Assembly: GCF_019925205.1 (NCBI RefSeq)
Contig: NC_083564.1
Location: 14,852,134 to 14,916,133 of the forward strand
Length of the DNA: 64,000 nt
From: Metopolophium dirhodum
Lineage: Eukaryota; Arthropoda; Insecta; Hemiptera; Aphididae
Reading direction: 5' to 3'
Shown here: in pieces, positions 25,678-36,315 of the stretch
How positions within the stretch are numbered: position 1 is the stretch's first letter
Layout: each line of letters starts with the position of its first letter
Made by a program: the position numbers and the translations under genes
Notes under the pieces: generated by a model
Databases searched by the model: none
What the model was told of the DNA's origin: nothing
The model's input: only the letters and a program-made list of their open reading frames with translations

Positions 25678-25851
25678 GTAAGGTCTTTATAATAAAGTCG
25701 TGAATAATTAGTAAAATAATAATTGATTAACGAATTGCGTGTTTTTTGTGTACAGACAGTGTACAGCAATAATAATTCGCGAAGTAAGTGCAGTGTAGTG
25801 TGCGTGCGTTTCTTAGTGTGCAGATAGTGTACATCTACGTTTTGTTTAAAT

Positions 25852-28455
25852 ATGGAAAACGAACAATATAAAATCAACAAACTCAAAGATGCATCAAATT
25901 GGGACATGTGGAAATTTCAAATTAAGGTTATCATGAATGCAGCTGAAATATTTGATGTAGTAACAGGAAAATCAAAGAAACCAATTTTAGCAAAAATCGG
26001 TAATGAAACTGAAGATGAAGCGAGAAAAAGGCATAGTGTTGATTTTTCAATATGGAAAAGGGCAGATAATAAGGCTCAAAAATGTATCGTCACTTCGCTA
26101 GATGAACAACCTCTACAATACATTATGAACTGTGACACAGCAAATGGTATGTGGAACAAATTACTGAGTGTGTACGAACAAATGTCGGACACAAGCATAA
26201 CAATAGTACAACAAAAATTCTATCGTTATACAATGGATCCTAAGGACAATATAGCCGGTCATATTTCGAAACTAGAAAATCTAAGTAGACAACTAAAACA
26301 ATTGGGAGAACCTATCTCAGAATCAATGTTGATTACAAAAATTTTGATGACATTACCTGATAGCTATAGGCACTTCTACAGTGCATGGGACTCAATGAAT
26401 AGTACAAATAGAACGCTAGAACAGTTAACCACTCGATTGATGGTGGAAGAAACACGACAAGTGCAAGGACAGGAGGTCCGTAACGATGGTGCTGAAAGTA
26501 TTGCTTTGACTGCAAACAAAGGCAAGTATATTAAAAGTCGAAAATACGGGAACAAAAATGATAATACAAAACCAGGAAAATGCAACCACTGTAAAAAACC
26601 AGGACACTGGAAAAAGGACTGCAGGATATTCAAAAGGGAACAAGAAGAAAAGAAATCAACTTCCGGTTTGGCGCTTATTGGTGTACAAAGAAAAATTGAA
26701 GAAATCGACGACTCAGACAAATGGTATGTGGACTCAGGTGCGAGCGACCACATGACAAATCGGAAAGAGTGGTTCGTCGATTATAAAAATTTTGATGTGC
26801 ATTCGCCTGTACGTATTGGAGATGGTAAGCACATTATGGCAGTCGGAAAAGGTAACATAAATATTCATACTTATGTTAATAATAAGTGGATAAAAGGCTA
26901 CTTAAAAAATGTTTTATATGTACCTGATATAAAAGTAAATTTATTTTCTTGTGGGGCATGCCTTGATAAAGGAATTACAATGGTGACAGACAGTAAAGGT
27001 TGTACATTTAAAATGGATAATCGTGTAATTGCAGTCGGTGTTCGTGAGAATAAATTGTTTTCAATGCTAATCAAAACAGATATTTCACAGGAAATTGGAC
27101 ACTGTGCTAACGTTGCAGTTAAGAAATTAACATTAGAACACTGGCACAAAATACTATGTCATCAGAATGTCAAACATGTTCGTGAGTATTTAAAACACAA
27201 TCAAATACAATTTACAGATATACAAGGACAGTTATTCTGTGAACCATGCATCTATGGCAAACAGCATAAGGAGACGTTCACTCAGAGCGAAACAATAACT
27301 ATTGAACCAGGGCAAATAATACACAGCGACGTATGTGGACCCATGGAAGAGAATTCATTAGGAGGTAAAAGATATTTCATTATTTTTAAAGATGATTATT
27401 CTAAATATACTTATGTTTATTTTATGAAACATAAATCTGAGGTTAAAGAAAAACTTAATTGTTTTCTGAGTATGGTTAAAACTCAAACTAAAAATGTTAT
27501 TAAAACTATTAGAAGTGACTGTGGATTAGAATATAAGAATTCTGAAGTTCAATCAATTCTAAATATTTTTGGAATAAAGCATGAAACAAGTGTACCTTAT
27601 ACTCCTGAACAAAATGGAAGAGCTGAACGTTCAATGAGGACTATTTGTGAGGCAGCCAGAACAATGATCTATGCCAAGAATTTTCCAAAATCACTGTGGG
27701 CAGAAGCAGTCAATACAGTAGTGTTCTCATTCAATTATACTGGTAATTCAGGGAAAGTATGTAAAACTCCATATGAGTTATGGTTTGATAAACTTCCTAA
27801 AATAGAAAAGTTCGTAGAATTTGGAATAAATGCATATAGTTTAGTTCCAAAACAACGACGAAAGAAGTGGGATTCAAAAAGTCGAAAAGGATACTTTGTT
27901 GGATATTCAGAAACTTCAAAAGGGTATCGTATTTGGTATAAAGAAAATAACGAGGTGTCACTTAGTAGAGACGTTATTTTCAAGGATGAAAGTGTTGTGA
28001 ATGACCAACGTGTAGAATGTTCTAATAATTTAAATGATAGTAATAACATTGATGTTCTTAGCTTACACAAAGACGGCTCTTTAGAACACAGCAATACATC
28101 AGAAGGAGATGAAGTCATGGAAAATAAATTTGGGTCAATAAGTGTAGATGACAATGAAAAACAAGAACATGAACAAGAAAATGGATCAAATGTCAACGTG
28201 TACAACTTGCGAGACAGAAGTAATATTAAGAAACCATTACGTTATGATAATTCAGCCTTTTTCGTAGTCGAATCCGATCCAGTGAATTTCAAGGAAGCTG
28301 TGGAGTCACAAAATTCAGAAAAATGGATAGAAGCCATGAACAAAGAAATGGAATCTCTGGAACGAAACGGAACATGGTCACTCGTGAATTGCTGGACCAG
28401 CCAAAAACGGTGCCAACAATGTATGGAGACAATCAAAGTGCGATTAAACTCGTAA
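25852..28455 (+). pseudogene. Copia gag-protease-integrase polyprotein, truncated
   Basis: An 867-codon frame from the ATG at 25852. Order: Gag (UBN2-type), CCHC knuckle CNHCKKPGHWKKDC (about residue 243), aspartic protease WYVDSGASDHMT (about residue 292), GAG-pre-integrase zinc region (H-x-x-x-H with CEPC), and integrase core with HSDVCGPM, the second catalytic Asp region SDCGLEYKN, and PEQNGRAERSMRTI. It ends after EKWIEAMNKEMESLERNGTW, the usual entry to the RT domain. There the frame shifts, and a deletion joins it directly to the C-terminal RNase H tail read in another frame. All RT motifs are lost, so it cannot transpose on its own products. Confidence 0.93.
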
Positions 28456-28655
28456 AAAATCCAGAGTTTCATAGAAGAACGAAGCACATAGATGTTCGCT
28501 ACCACTATATAAGAGAAAAGTTCAATGAGGGATTGTTTTCATTGTTGTACATATCCAGCAAGGAGCAGATTGCGGACATTATGACAAAACCAACTCCACG
28601 AACGCGGTTCAATGAGCTAAGGGAGATGTTAGGAGTTATAAATATTGATGTATAA
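28419..28655 (+). pseudogene. Copia RNase H C-terminal remnant
   Basis: The reading contains YGDNQSAIKLVKNPEFHRRT, then KHIDVRYHYIREKF and KEQIADIMTKP, which is the conserved end of copia RNase H. It lies in a different frame from the gag-integrase ORF and ends shortly before the PPT. The deletion junction is close to 28415. Confidence 0.9.
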
Positions 28656-28665
28656 GGGTATATTG

Positions 28666-28677
28666 TTTAAGGGAAAG
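28666..28677 (+). promoter_or_regulatory. Copia polypurine tract
   Basis: The purine run AAGGGAAAG abuts the 3' LTR, the expected start site of plus-strand DNA synthesis. Confidence 0.8.
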
Positions 28678-28949
28678 TGTTGGAATTATAAACAAAACAC
28701 CCTATATAATGTAGTGTATAAGTAATATATTCACACTGTAGTTCATCAGACGCTGACTATACATTTTTATATACTACAGCATATTATATGTCCTGCGTAG
28801 TGTAGCCGGGTATACATAGTTAGTCGTTGATTTATATTACGCCTCGTAACACTATTGTACATCGTATCATTATACTTATTATTATATTATATATATCCGA
28901 TTATATTATTATTTACCTTTTAACTTCTGTATATCTGTGTACTTCAACA
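28678..28949 (+). repeat. Copia 3' LTR
   Basis: Same 272-bp length as the 5' LTR with one substitution seen. Confidence 0.95.
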
Positions 28950-28954
28950 CATAT

Positions 28955-30689
28955 TATATTGGCCTGACTGATCAAAATTGTGTAATGTGGTATAGGGTAA
29001 ATAGGTTTTATCTATTAATTAAAAATATTAAGAGAGTAAAATAATCCTTTAAATAGAACCTTTTTACTTCAAATTGTTTTTTTGTTGATTTTTATTTTTA
29101 AAGAATTAACTAAAACAGTGAGATGCTATATTTGCATGTTATATTGTTATAGAAAAAATACCTGATTTTTCAATATTAGTTATAAACAATTATCCCTATA
29201 TGATAAAAAGATATTTGACAACAAACCTTAAAAATGCTCTCCTGAAAAATTAGATATTTTAACAGTCACGATGTCTGGAGAGAGAGGCTGCCACCCCCAC
29301 CCGGGCATGGGAGATACCAACGGGTGCCCACTTAAAAATTCTGACAAAACAAACACACGCGTGTTCAAAACTTACAGTACCCTCCCCAACAGTTCAACAG
29401 ACTAATGACCTCAACCAAAAAAAAAAAAAAATAAAAATATATAATACTAAGTGTCCTTGTTCTGTATTTTAAACAATGGACTGTGTGAATAGAACTATAA
29501 ACAAATTATTAATTTCCTTTGAATGACATAAACGAAAAAATAAATTAAATTATGATACTATAGTCTTCAACATTGTTGAAATAAAAACCTGAAAAGTCAA
29601 TTTTGGTATCGTTTAAATTATTTTGTACCTATAGTTACTTCCGTACTGGTACGTATGTTTTAAAACATTTAAAATTAAATTGTACAATCTGTTGATTATT
29701 TTTAACGTTCATTTATGTTTGATATACATATTTAATAGTGCAAACCTAACCAACAGTTATTTTTTATTATTGATTTAAAATTACATTATATTGGTATTAT
29801 TTGGTTAACTATTAAATGGCTCACTTCTTAAATTGTGGAGAGCACACGCACTTGTAATATTTATATTCAATCCTTCACAAGTTATGTAAAATATTATATT
29901 AATATTGATATAAAATTAATAAACTTAATTATATTATATATTAATTAGATATATTAAGGTATTTATTTATAGGTACAATGTGATTTTAGATTTTTGTATA
30001 ATAAACGTAATATATTTACTACAGAATTTCGGTCTCTTATGCCAATATATAGGATCAATGCTAATATACCGTAGCTCTAAAAATATTAATTTAGGCAATT
30101 TAATTTTTATATTCTAATAAATTAATGATTTAAAATAGTAAATCATTATGCAAAACAGTTTACCATTTGAGGGGGCAGTTAATGAATATTTCATATATAT
30201 CTTTTTAAATCCATCGAGTTCACCTGAATATAAAAAAAAAAAAAATTACTAAATAGAATTACCATAACATTAAAGTTTTCAGTAAAATAATATAGATTTG
30301 GAGAACATGAACTCTTATGCAATAGTTGTCCTAATAAATTACTTATGGAATTGACAAACTTTTCTTTTATGATAAGTGCCTCTATATAAGACATAATAAT
30401 ATATTCAAAAATCATGAAAGGTATCAAGAATATTAAATCTCACATTATTTATGTTTATCGTGTTTATTGTTCTCTATTTGTACATAGTTCAGAGACATTG
30501 ATATTATTTATTTATTATCAATAACAGTACGTTATCAGCAGCTGTTGTGAAAGGTTATAATATACACTTATAGTTTCTCGCCGTCTCTATATGTGTCACA
30601 TATTACACTGTATAATAAAGCAAACCATATAAGAGAGGCCTGGTATAAAAAGCTACAAAGTTATAACAAACGCACCATAGCTCATACAT
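28955..30689. other. No gene; one A-run tail
   Basis: A C/G-richer segment at about 29270-29400 ends in an A-run at about 29418-29431, resembling the 3' end of a reverse-transcribed element. The source is not identifiable. The remainder is unassigned. Confidence 0.4.
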
Positions 30690-30860
30690 AACATAAACCT
30701 ACATAAAGACCTAAAAATAATTAAAATACAAGATCATATTAAAAGCGCGCTACCTACAAATTTCCACAGTTCACTACCAAGCTCAACAGGCTCAATCCAC
30801 TTCACACTACATATCCCTCCACCCTCCACCTAAAAGACGCCTAAATGCGGTTATCCACAC
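30690..30860 (+). pseudogene. Possible jockey-like LINE 3' coding tail
   Basis: The + reading includes LHKDLKIIKIQDHIKS, resembling the LHxDLxIPxVxxxIxx motif near the C-terminus of jockey-type ORF2 proteins. Without the upstream RT domain this is a weak call. Confidence 0.35.
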
Positions 30861-32129
30861 GATCAAAGTGGCGTATTGAGACTTCACCTCAGGGGGATAA
30901 TATTGATTTAGGACAACCCTCCCACTCAAAAAATTTTAGACATTTATTAGAACAAGGCACCTTTTTATTTACAAAACAAGATCTATATTTCTTTTTTTAA
31001 TATTTGCAAATCTACTATATATAGCAAGTATAATATAGCAACAAAACGAACACGCGCATTTGCCCTTATTATATATTACCAAAATTATATTCGTTCTAGA
31101 TTGAATAGTTAGTTCCGTACAATAGTGTAATTAGTAACACCACTCTATAATCCGTATCTCCAAAATATTACAGAGGTGATGACTACCAACTAGCAACCAT
31201 CACGACCGTGAAATAACACTTGATAGAGAAAAAATAAACCAAATTGTAACTTCCTAGTTTGCAAGGAATGAAGATTCGAAGATTGTAAAAGTGGCTCGTA
31301 AGGAGTATGCAGTTTGAAGGCCTAAAAACAGTGAACTATTATGCTAGACACTCTATAAAGTTATTTGTTGGCTTTAAAGATGAGGATATCATACAATACA
31401 GCAATGCTGTAAAATTGACCACACTAAGACAGAAAAATGTTTCGTAAAGTTGCACTGTTTATTTGTTTATATAATATGCAAATATTTCAAATCCAAAAAG
31501 TCCCTGTTTCTTCAACTGTAAAAATAAGTTAACGATGTAATGAATGACCACCAACACATTTTAGAAGAACTTATTTTTTGTGATCATTATAAGTAAAATA
31601 AACAAAGAACTTACACAAAAAATATTATATTATGCTTTATTTAAAATAAAATGGTTTATAAATAAAATCTTTCTAATTCGTTGAAAGACGCTGATGTCAA
31701 CCCAATGTAAAAAGAATGGTAAAACTAAAGAAAAATGAATTTTTTTTGTATATATAAATAACTTGATAAAATAAAAATTTATATAAGATAAAAAAAAAGT
31801 AATCAGTTGTATAGATGATTGACAGTACATGGAATTATATATACATTTAGTTATATATTGAAAGATACATATTATATCACAACAATAACACTTTTTCAAA
31901 GTCCGTAAAAAAAAACCAGTTTTTTAATTATTATAAAGATTTGATATTATAGGCCTTTATTATATAAACTAGAATGAAGATGATTGTCTTAAAATCCAAC
32001 ACTTACAATAATAATATGGATCTGTTGGAACAAAACATTTACAATGGTTAAAATTAATAATTTTGAAGTTAAAACATTTGTTGATCTGATAAAATATTAT
32101 TTTTTTTTTAATATATTTCAACAAAATTT
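30861..32129. other. No gene recognised
   Basis: AT-rich; open frames such as the minus frame at 31630-31899 show only low-complexity hydrophobic translation. Confidence 0.4.
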
Positions 32130-32756
32130 GAATTTAATGATAAAATAATTTCATTGTATAAGAAAAACGATTCTGAGCGAAAACGGTCAGTCAACCTATG
32201 ATATTACCAAGTATATTTGATGATATTATTGTGAATAAAGTAATTTATATATAACCTATTTACGTGGAACCTTGTTTTAAATTTTCAATCCTTAGCTATA
32301 AAAGTTGAACATCTTATACATTTATAACTACAATATAATTATTAAATTTTAAATTAGATAAATTTGGTCAAAGTTCAAACTTTAAATGCTTATAAAAAAT
32401 ATTTGTGCATATTTAGTTTTAATATTTTTCAATTGCTATTGTAACAATATATCAGGAGCCTTGTATTAAACTTTCACGCTTTTTGGCTAAACTTATATAA
32501 TTTTATTGACAATTATAGAAAGAAAAAATTAAAAAAATTGAAAACTGACCGTTTCCGTAAACAGCTCAAAAAGAGTCAAAATTTTTCCAAAATTTTGTGG
32601 TGTATAGGAAATTAAAATATAAACATTCAGTGTAATTTTCAAGTATCTACAGTCATTCTTTTTTGAATAACAACAAAATAACAAAATCACTACATATGAG
32701 AAATCGAGTGAATATCTAATGTTGTAAAAATATGACCTTCAAACGCTCATAAAAAT
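32130..32756 (+). repeat. Family R repeat abutting Polinton copy 1
   Basis: Lacks the first roughly 100 bp of the family but runs through GATTCTGAGCGAAAACGG and on to CATAAAAATTTAATTT. It ends exactly where the ATPase reading frame begins to be readable, so it marks a truncation or insertion point in the ATPase gene. Confidence 0.85.
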
Positions 32757-33056
32757 TTAATTTTGCTCATTTTCATAGAACGTAAATAATTGTATACCAT
32801 CAATATCTGAGGATATATCACTTAGCATTTTATATTTGGGTTGATCCAATGTTTTTGAATATATGTATACGTTGTGAAATCGTATTCCGTTTATATTGGT
32901 TAAAAAAGTGAAAATTAAATTCGTTTTTCCGCAGCCGGAAGGACCCACAATAAGCGCACGTATCGTATTAGGCGCTCCGTGTCTGTGTTTTTGATCCGAT
33001 GTAGGTGGGTCCACGTTTTCAACTTTCAGTTTTATTTCTTGTTTGATGAACTTCAT
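32757..33056 (-). pseudogene. Polinton packaging ATPase (A32/FtsK-HerA type), truncated
   Basis: ATG at 33056. The first roughly 95 residues include Walker A (LIVGPSGCGKTNLIF, about residues 36-50). They align with the copy at 43146, then stop at the junction with the family R repeat, before the Walker B region. Such ATPases pump the genome into capsids in Polintons, adenovirus-like and NCLDV lineages. The remaining fragment cannot hydrolyse ATP productively. Confidence 0.88.
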
Positions 33057-33097
33057 TATAAATAACTGAGCAACGATGATAAATCAATCAGTACACA
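33057..33097. promoter_or_regulatory. Divergent ATPase / PLA2-protein promoter, copy 1
   Basis: Only 41 bp separate the two head-to-head start codons. The box AATCAGTACAC directly precedes the PLA2-protein ATG and is conserved in the same position in copy 2 (43099-43109, reversed), although the rest of the spacer has diverged. Confidence 0.6.
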
Positions 33098-34233
33098 ATG
33101 TCACTCGCTCGAAGAAGCAACAAGAATAAAGGCGCTGGCCTTATCAACACGCTTATAAACAAATTACCAATCGAGCTTCACGTACCTGGTATTATATATA
33201 TAAACCTTATAATATTATATACAATAATCATTTTATATTTTAGGTTATCAATACTGTGGACTTGGAACAAATTTAAAAAAACGATTAGCTCGTGGTGACA
33301 AACGTATAAACCTTCTGGACTCTGCTTGTAGAAAATAGTAACTTTATCGCAGATCGTAACAAAGCCGATTATATATTAGAGCAGCGAGCCTGGGATTGGT
33401 TCAAGTCAAAAGATTCGAGTTTAAAAGAAAAAGCTGTGGCTTGGGGTGTGACTACCGCCATGAAAGCAAAACGAAAAATCGGTGGCGGTTGTGGGTTTAA
33501 AGTGGCACTTAAAGCCACTAAGAAAGTTTTAAAGAAAAATATTGGTGAAAAAAACTTGATGAAATTGACTAAAAAATGTGTAGCCGTCGCGCAAAAAACA
33601 TTCAAGACTAAGAAGACTAAAGTTCCACGAACAATAAATATTCCGAAAAAAGGCGGTGTTCTGCCACTCATTCCGATTTTCGCCGGGTTGTCAGCTCTGG
33701 GAGCCCTGACTGGCGGCGTAGCCAACGTTGTAAAAATGGCCAATGAATTTAATAGAAACACTCCATCCCATTTGGGCAAAGGACTATATCTCACACCGTA
33801 TAAAGGCAACTCATACAAAATAGAAACACCACATAAAAGTGGTGGGGGTGTAAAAGCAAAAAAAAAACTAATATCTACGTTACCCAGTAGAACGTTGTAC
33901 GATTTCGAACTTATAAAAATCGCTCGTTTAATGAAAATACCTCATTTCATCGGCGTGTTTACCAGAGATAGGTTATCTACACGTCCTAAACGACAAAAAT
34001 CAGCGATTATTAACTTGGATGCGGAAAACGGTACAGGAACGCATTGGGTAGCGTATGAAAAAATCGGAAAAAAAGTCGAATATTACGACAGTTTTGGGAA
34101 TTTGCCTCCACCATTAGAAGTACAACAATATTTTCACGGATGTGACATACATTTCAATTACAGCAGAGAACAGAAATATAATGCCACAAACTGTGGAGAC
34201 TTGTGTTTAAAGTTTTTATCATGTTCACATTAA
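33098..34233 (+). pseudogene. Polinton PLA2-domain capsid protein fused to adenain-like protease
   Basis: Exon 1 is 33098-33188. A 55-bp GT-AG intron follows, and exon 2 starts at 33244. Compared with the copy at 42246-43098, the Ca-loop motif CGPG reads CGLG, and about 20 nt carrying the catalytic His-Asp region are deleted near 33335, which brings in stops. Downstream the frame is open from about 33365 to 34233 without a stop between the two parts. The basic linker (KAKKKLIS, about 33855-33880) leads into a C48/adenain-like protease with HWVAY, YYDSFG and NCGDLC, the His, Asp and Cys of the triad. In Polintons this protease is thought to mature capsid proteins. The capsid half is dead; the protease half looks intact. 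Confidence 0.88.
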
Positions 34234-34922
34234 CGTTAAACGGAAACTCTAGTGAGTTGCCATGCGAGATCTTTCCACCGTTGGAAGTAGAAAATACTGC
34301 ACAGATTTGTCTTTTGAGTTTACAGACAAATAATTCTATACTAAACATAGAACCTGGTTGCAATACTATTGCCTTCCGTAATTTCATCAATGAAAATGAG
34401 TACGTAATTATACCTACGGGGACGTATAAGTTGGATCAGTTAGAGTCTATTATACAAAAAATTATGCCCAACTATGTCAGTATGTTTGAATTAAAAGCAA
34501 ACAGCAGAACATTTAAGTGTGTGATATCGTGCAGCCATGATGTTGATTTAGGGGTCGATAATAGCATAGCGAAATTGCTAGGTTTTAGAAATGTACGATA
34601 CACTACTGGTGCTACTCATGAATCTGAAAATATTGTCAACATAATGAAAATAAACTGTATAAAAGTAGAGTGTAACTTAATCACTGGCTCATTCTGCGAC
34701 GGAGCACCGAGCCAGATCATACACGAGCTTTATCCTACTGTACCTGTAGGATATAAGATCGTTGAGGTACCTAGGCATCCAGTTTTCTACGGACTAAACA
34801 CGACTTCAATAACTAAAGTAAATATCGTGCTAAAAGATCAAAACGATTGTCTAATTAGTCTGCGTGGTGAACCGATAACAATTCGTTTACAGATTACACG
34901 TGGATATGGCGCTCAAATTTAA
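34221..34922 (+). CDS. Polinton minor capsid (penton-like) protein
   Basis: ATG at 34221, overlapping the protease end by 13 bp; 233 aa. It is clearly homologous to the product at 57642-58340 (shared LTLNGNSSEL / ITLNGNSSEL, LCLLSLQTNN-like, SFCDGAPSQIIHELYPTVP and LRGEPITIRLQIT). Position after the protease and before the major capsid gene, and length, fit the single jelly-roll minor capsid proteins described for Polintons. I assign it by context and paralogy, not by a structural motif. The frame is intact. Confidence 0.82.
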   Translation: MFTLTLNGNSSELPCEIFPPLEVENTAQICLLSLQTNNSILNIEPGCNTIAFRNFINENEYVIIPTGTYKLDQLESIIQKIMPNYVSMFELKANSRTFKCVISCSHDVDLGVDNSIAKLLGFRNVRYTTGATHESENIVNIMKINCIKVECNLITGSFCDGAPSQIIHELYPTVPVGYKIVEVPRHPVFYGLNTTSITKVNIVLKDQNDCLISLRGEPITIRLQITRGYGAQI

Positions 34923-35046
34923 TATAAAAAGAGCTTCAATCAAAAAACCTATCAGTATACCACCTGCCGTTAAAAAGTCTACATCTAAACCGAAAAATAT
35001 CAAGCTCACGAAAAATAATTTAAATTTACTCCGTTCTTTACAATGA
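34906..35046 (+). CDS. Small basic Polinton ORF, 46 aa
   Basis: ATG at 34906 overlaps the end of the minor capsid gene; the stop at 35044 overlaps the next start (ATGA). The product begins MALKFNIKRASIKK and is strongly Lys-rich. It resembles a small packaging or core peptide in character, but function is unknown. The tight overlaps on both sides suggest a translated gene. Confidence 0.55.
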   Translation: MALKFNIKRASIKKPISIPPAVKKSTSKPKNIKLTKNNLNLLRSLQ

Positions 35047-35480
35047 TGGATGACTCATATTTAGACGTGACAGCCGACTATGTCGACGATTGTAAAATAA
35101 CTCAAAAAAGTTACCATTCGTTCACACCGTATTCAAGCACCGCTCTATCATACAATGAGGAAATTAGAATTAATGTTTAAAACATGGATTCTTACACTTT
35201 ACCGTGTGACAGTTATATTTTCATTGAGGGGAAAATAAATAAACAGTTGGAGAAGTTCGATTTTCGAATAACGGACTGGCATTTTTATTCTCCGAGATGC
35301 GATATGAAATAAACGGAATAGAAATACAGAAATTGAAATCACCGGGAGTTGCGTCTTGTTTAAAAGCATACTGCTCGTACACTCCAAACGACTTGAATAC
35401 ATTAGATAACGTGGCTTGGGACTCGGCGATGGATAGTGAAGATAATAAACGGGGAAGGGTCATCAATGAAGGAAAAGAGC
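35043..35480 (+). pseudogene. Polinton major capsid protein N-terminal remnant
   Basis: Begins at ATG 35043 with MMDDSYLDVTADYVDD. An in-frame TAA at 35178 is followed by continuing protein-like sequence (MDSYTLPCDSYIFIEGK). A frame change near 35297 leads to MRYEINGIEIQKLK and YTPNDLNTLDNVAWDS. Homology-like sequence is lost after about 35470. The position as last gene of the capsid module, and the acidic N-terminus, fit a double jelly-roll capsid gene. The assignment rests on synteny. Confidence 0.7.
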
Positions 35481-35700
35481 ACTGGCTAGGCAGTTTTCAG
35501 CAGACCAGTCATTCCAACAGTATACCCCAGAGATGGGCAGCTTGCCAAATGCAGGTCCTCAAGGATCGCAGAGCATCTGCTTACACATACGACTGCCCGA
35601 CCGTCAGCTACGAAAAAGCTCCGTGCTCAAGGTGCAAGCGATCGGAGCGGACCGAAACGCAGAGCGCGGACTCACGGGAAAAACGAGGGGCTATATTTTA
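35481..35700 (+). other. GC-richer segment of unknown origin
   Basis: About 50% G+C, open in two + frames (35297-35701 and 35533-35793), joined to the broken capsid gene and running into the minisatellite. No motif recognised; possibly a scrap of another element. Confidence 0.4.
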
Positions 35701-36045
35701 GCCGAAAATATTAAATCCGACAGTATTTTAGCCGACAGATATTACGGCCGACAGTATTTTAGCCGACAAATATTACAACCGACAGTATTTTAGCCGACAA
35801 ATATTACAACCGACAGTATTTTAGCCGACAAATATTACAACCGACAGTATTTTAGCCGACAAATATTACAACCGACAGTATTTTAGCCGACAAATATTAC
35901 AGCCGACAGTATTTTAACCGACAAATATTACGGCCGAAAAATATTTGCACCGAACCGTATTTTAGCCGACAATTATTTACGCCGAACCGTATTTTAGCCG
36001 ACAAATATTTACGCAGAACCATATTTTAGCCGACAAATATTCGTG
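35701..36045 (+). repeat. 31-bp minisatellite
   Basis: About 11 tandem units of the type GCCGACAAATATTAC plus AACCGACAGTATTTTA. Each unit is itself two related half-units (gCCGACAxxTATT). Later units degrade toward GCCGAACCGTATTTTA. There are no spacers of unique sequence. Confidence 0.93.
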
Positions 36046-36230
36046 ATAAGATATTATAGTTGAAAATATAAAATGATAAAGACCAGGGTTGAAAGACGGC
36101 GGCATAAAATGTGTTGCCAACATTCAATTTCTTAAAATTATATTTTTGTATGTGAGGTTTCATCATTGTTCCACTGAATGATAATTATTATATTATTTGA
36201 TAATAATTATATTTTATTTAAACTATATAC

Positions 36231-36315
36231 CACGATTTAAGATATACTATATATACTGTATATCTTAAATCGTGCTATATACCCATAGATAATAAAGATA
36301 TCTTTATTATCTATG
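36231..36315. repeat. Two adjacent perfect palindromes
   Basis: The first runs 36231-36274 with 17-bp perfect arms (CACGATTTAAGATATAC) and a 10-bp loop. The second runs 36284-36315, a perfect 32-bp palindrome with arm CATAGATAATAAAGAT. Both would extrude as hairpins. Confidence 0.9.

Larger units (their letters stand above)
25391..28949 (+). mobile_element. Ty1/copia LTR retrotransposon with RT deletion
   Basis: Two 272-bp LTRs (25391-25662, 28678-28949) start TGTTG and end CAACA. Visual comparison shows one mismatch (CACCCTG versus CACACTG). The perfect 5-bp TSD CATAT is at 25386-25390 and 28950-28954. PBS and PPT are both present. The internal region is only about 3.0 kb because reverse transcriptase and most of RNase H are missing. 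The near-identical LTRs mean a very recent insertion. Confidence 0.96.
32757..35480 (+). mobile_element. Polinton (Maverick) fragment, copy 1
   Basis: Gene order: ATPase (-), divergent spacer, PLA2 protein fused to protease (+), minor capsid (+), small basic ORF (+), major capsid (+, broken). This is the capsid and packaging module. Polymerase and integrase are absent. The left edge is a family R repeat and the right edge is unrelated GC-richer sequence. Confidence 0.9.

Noticed and set aside
26333..28205. Antisense frames across the copia polyprotein (for example the 125- and 156-codon minus frames)
   Set aside because: Shadows of the strongly supported + strand gag-integrase frame.
35701..36045. 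Regular repeat array considered as CRISPR
   Set aside because: Units are contiguous with no unique spacers, in a eukaryotic context.
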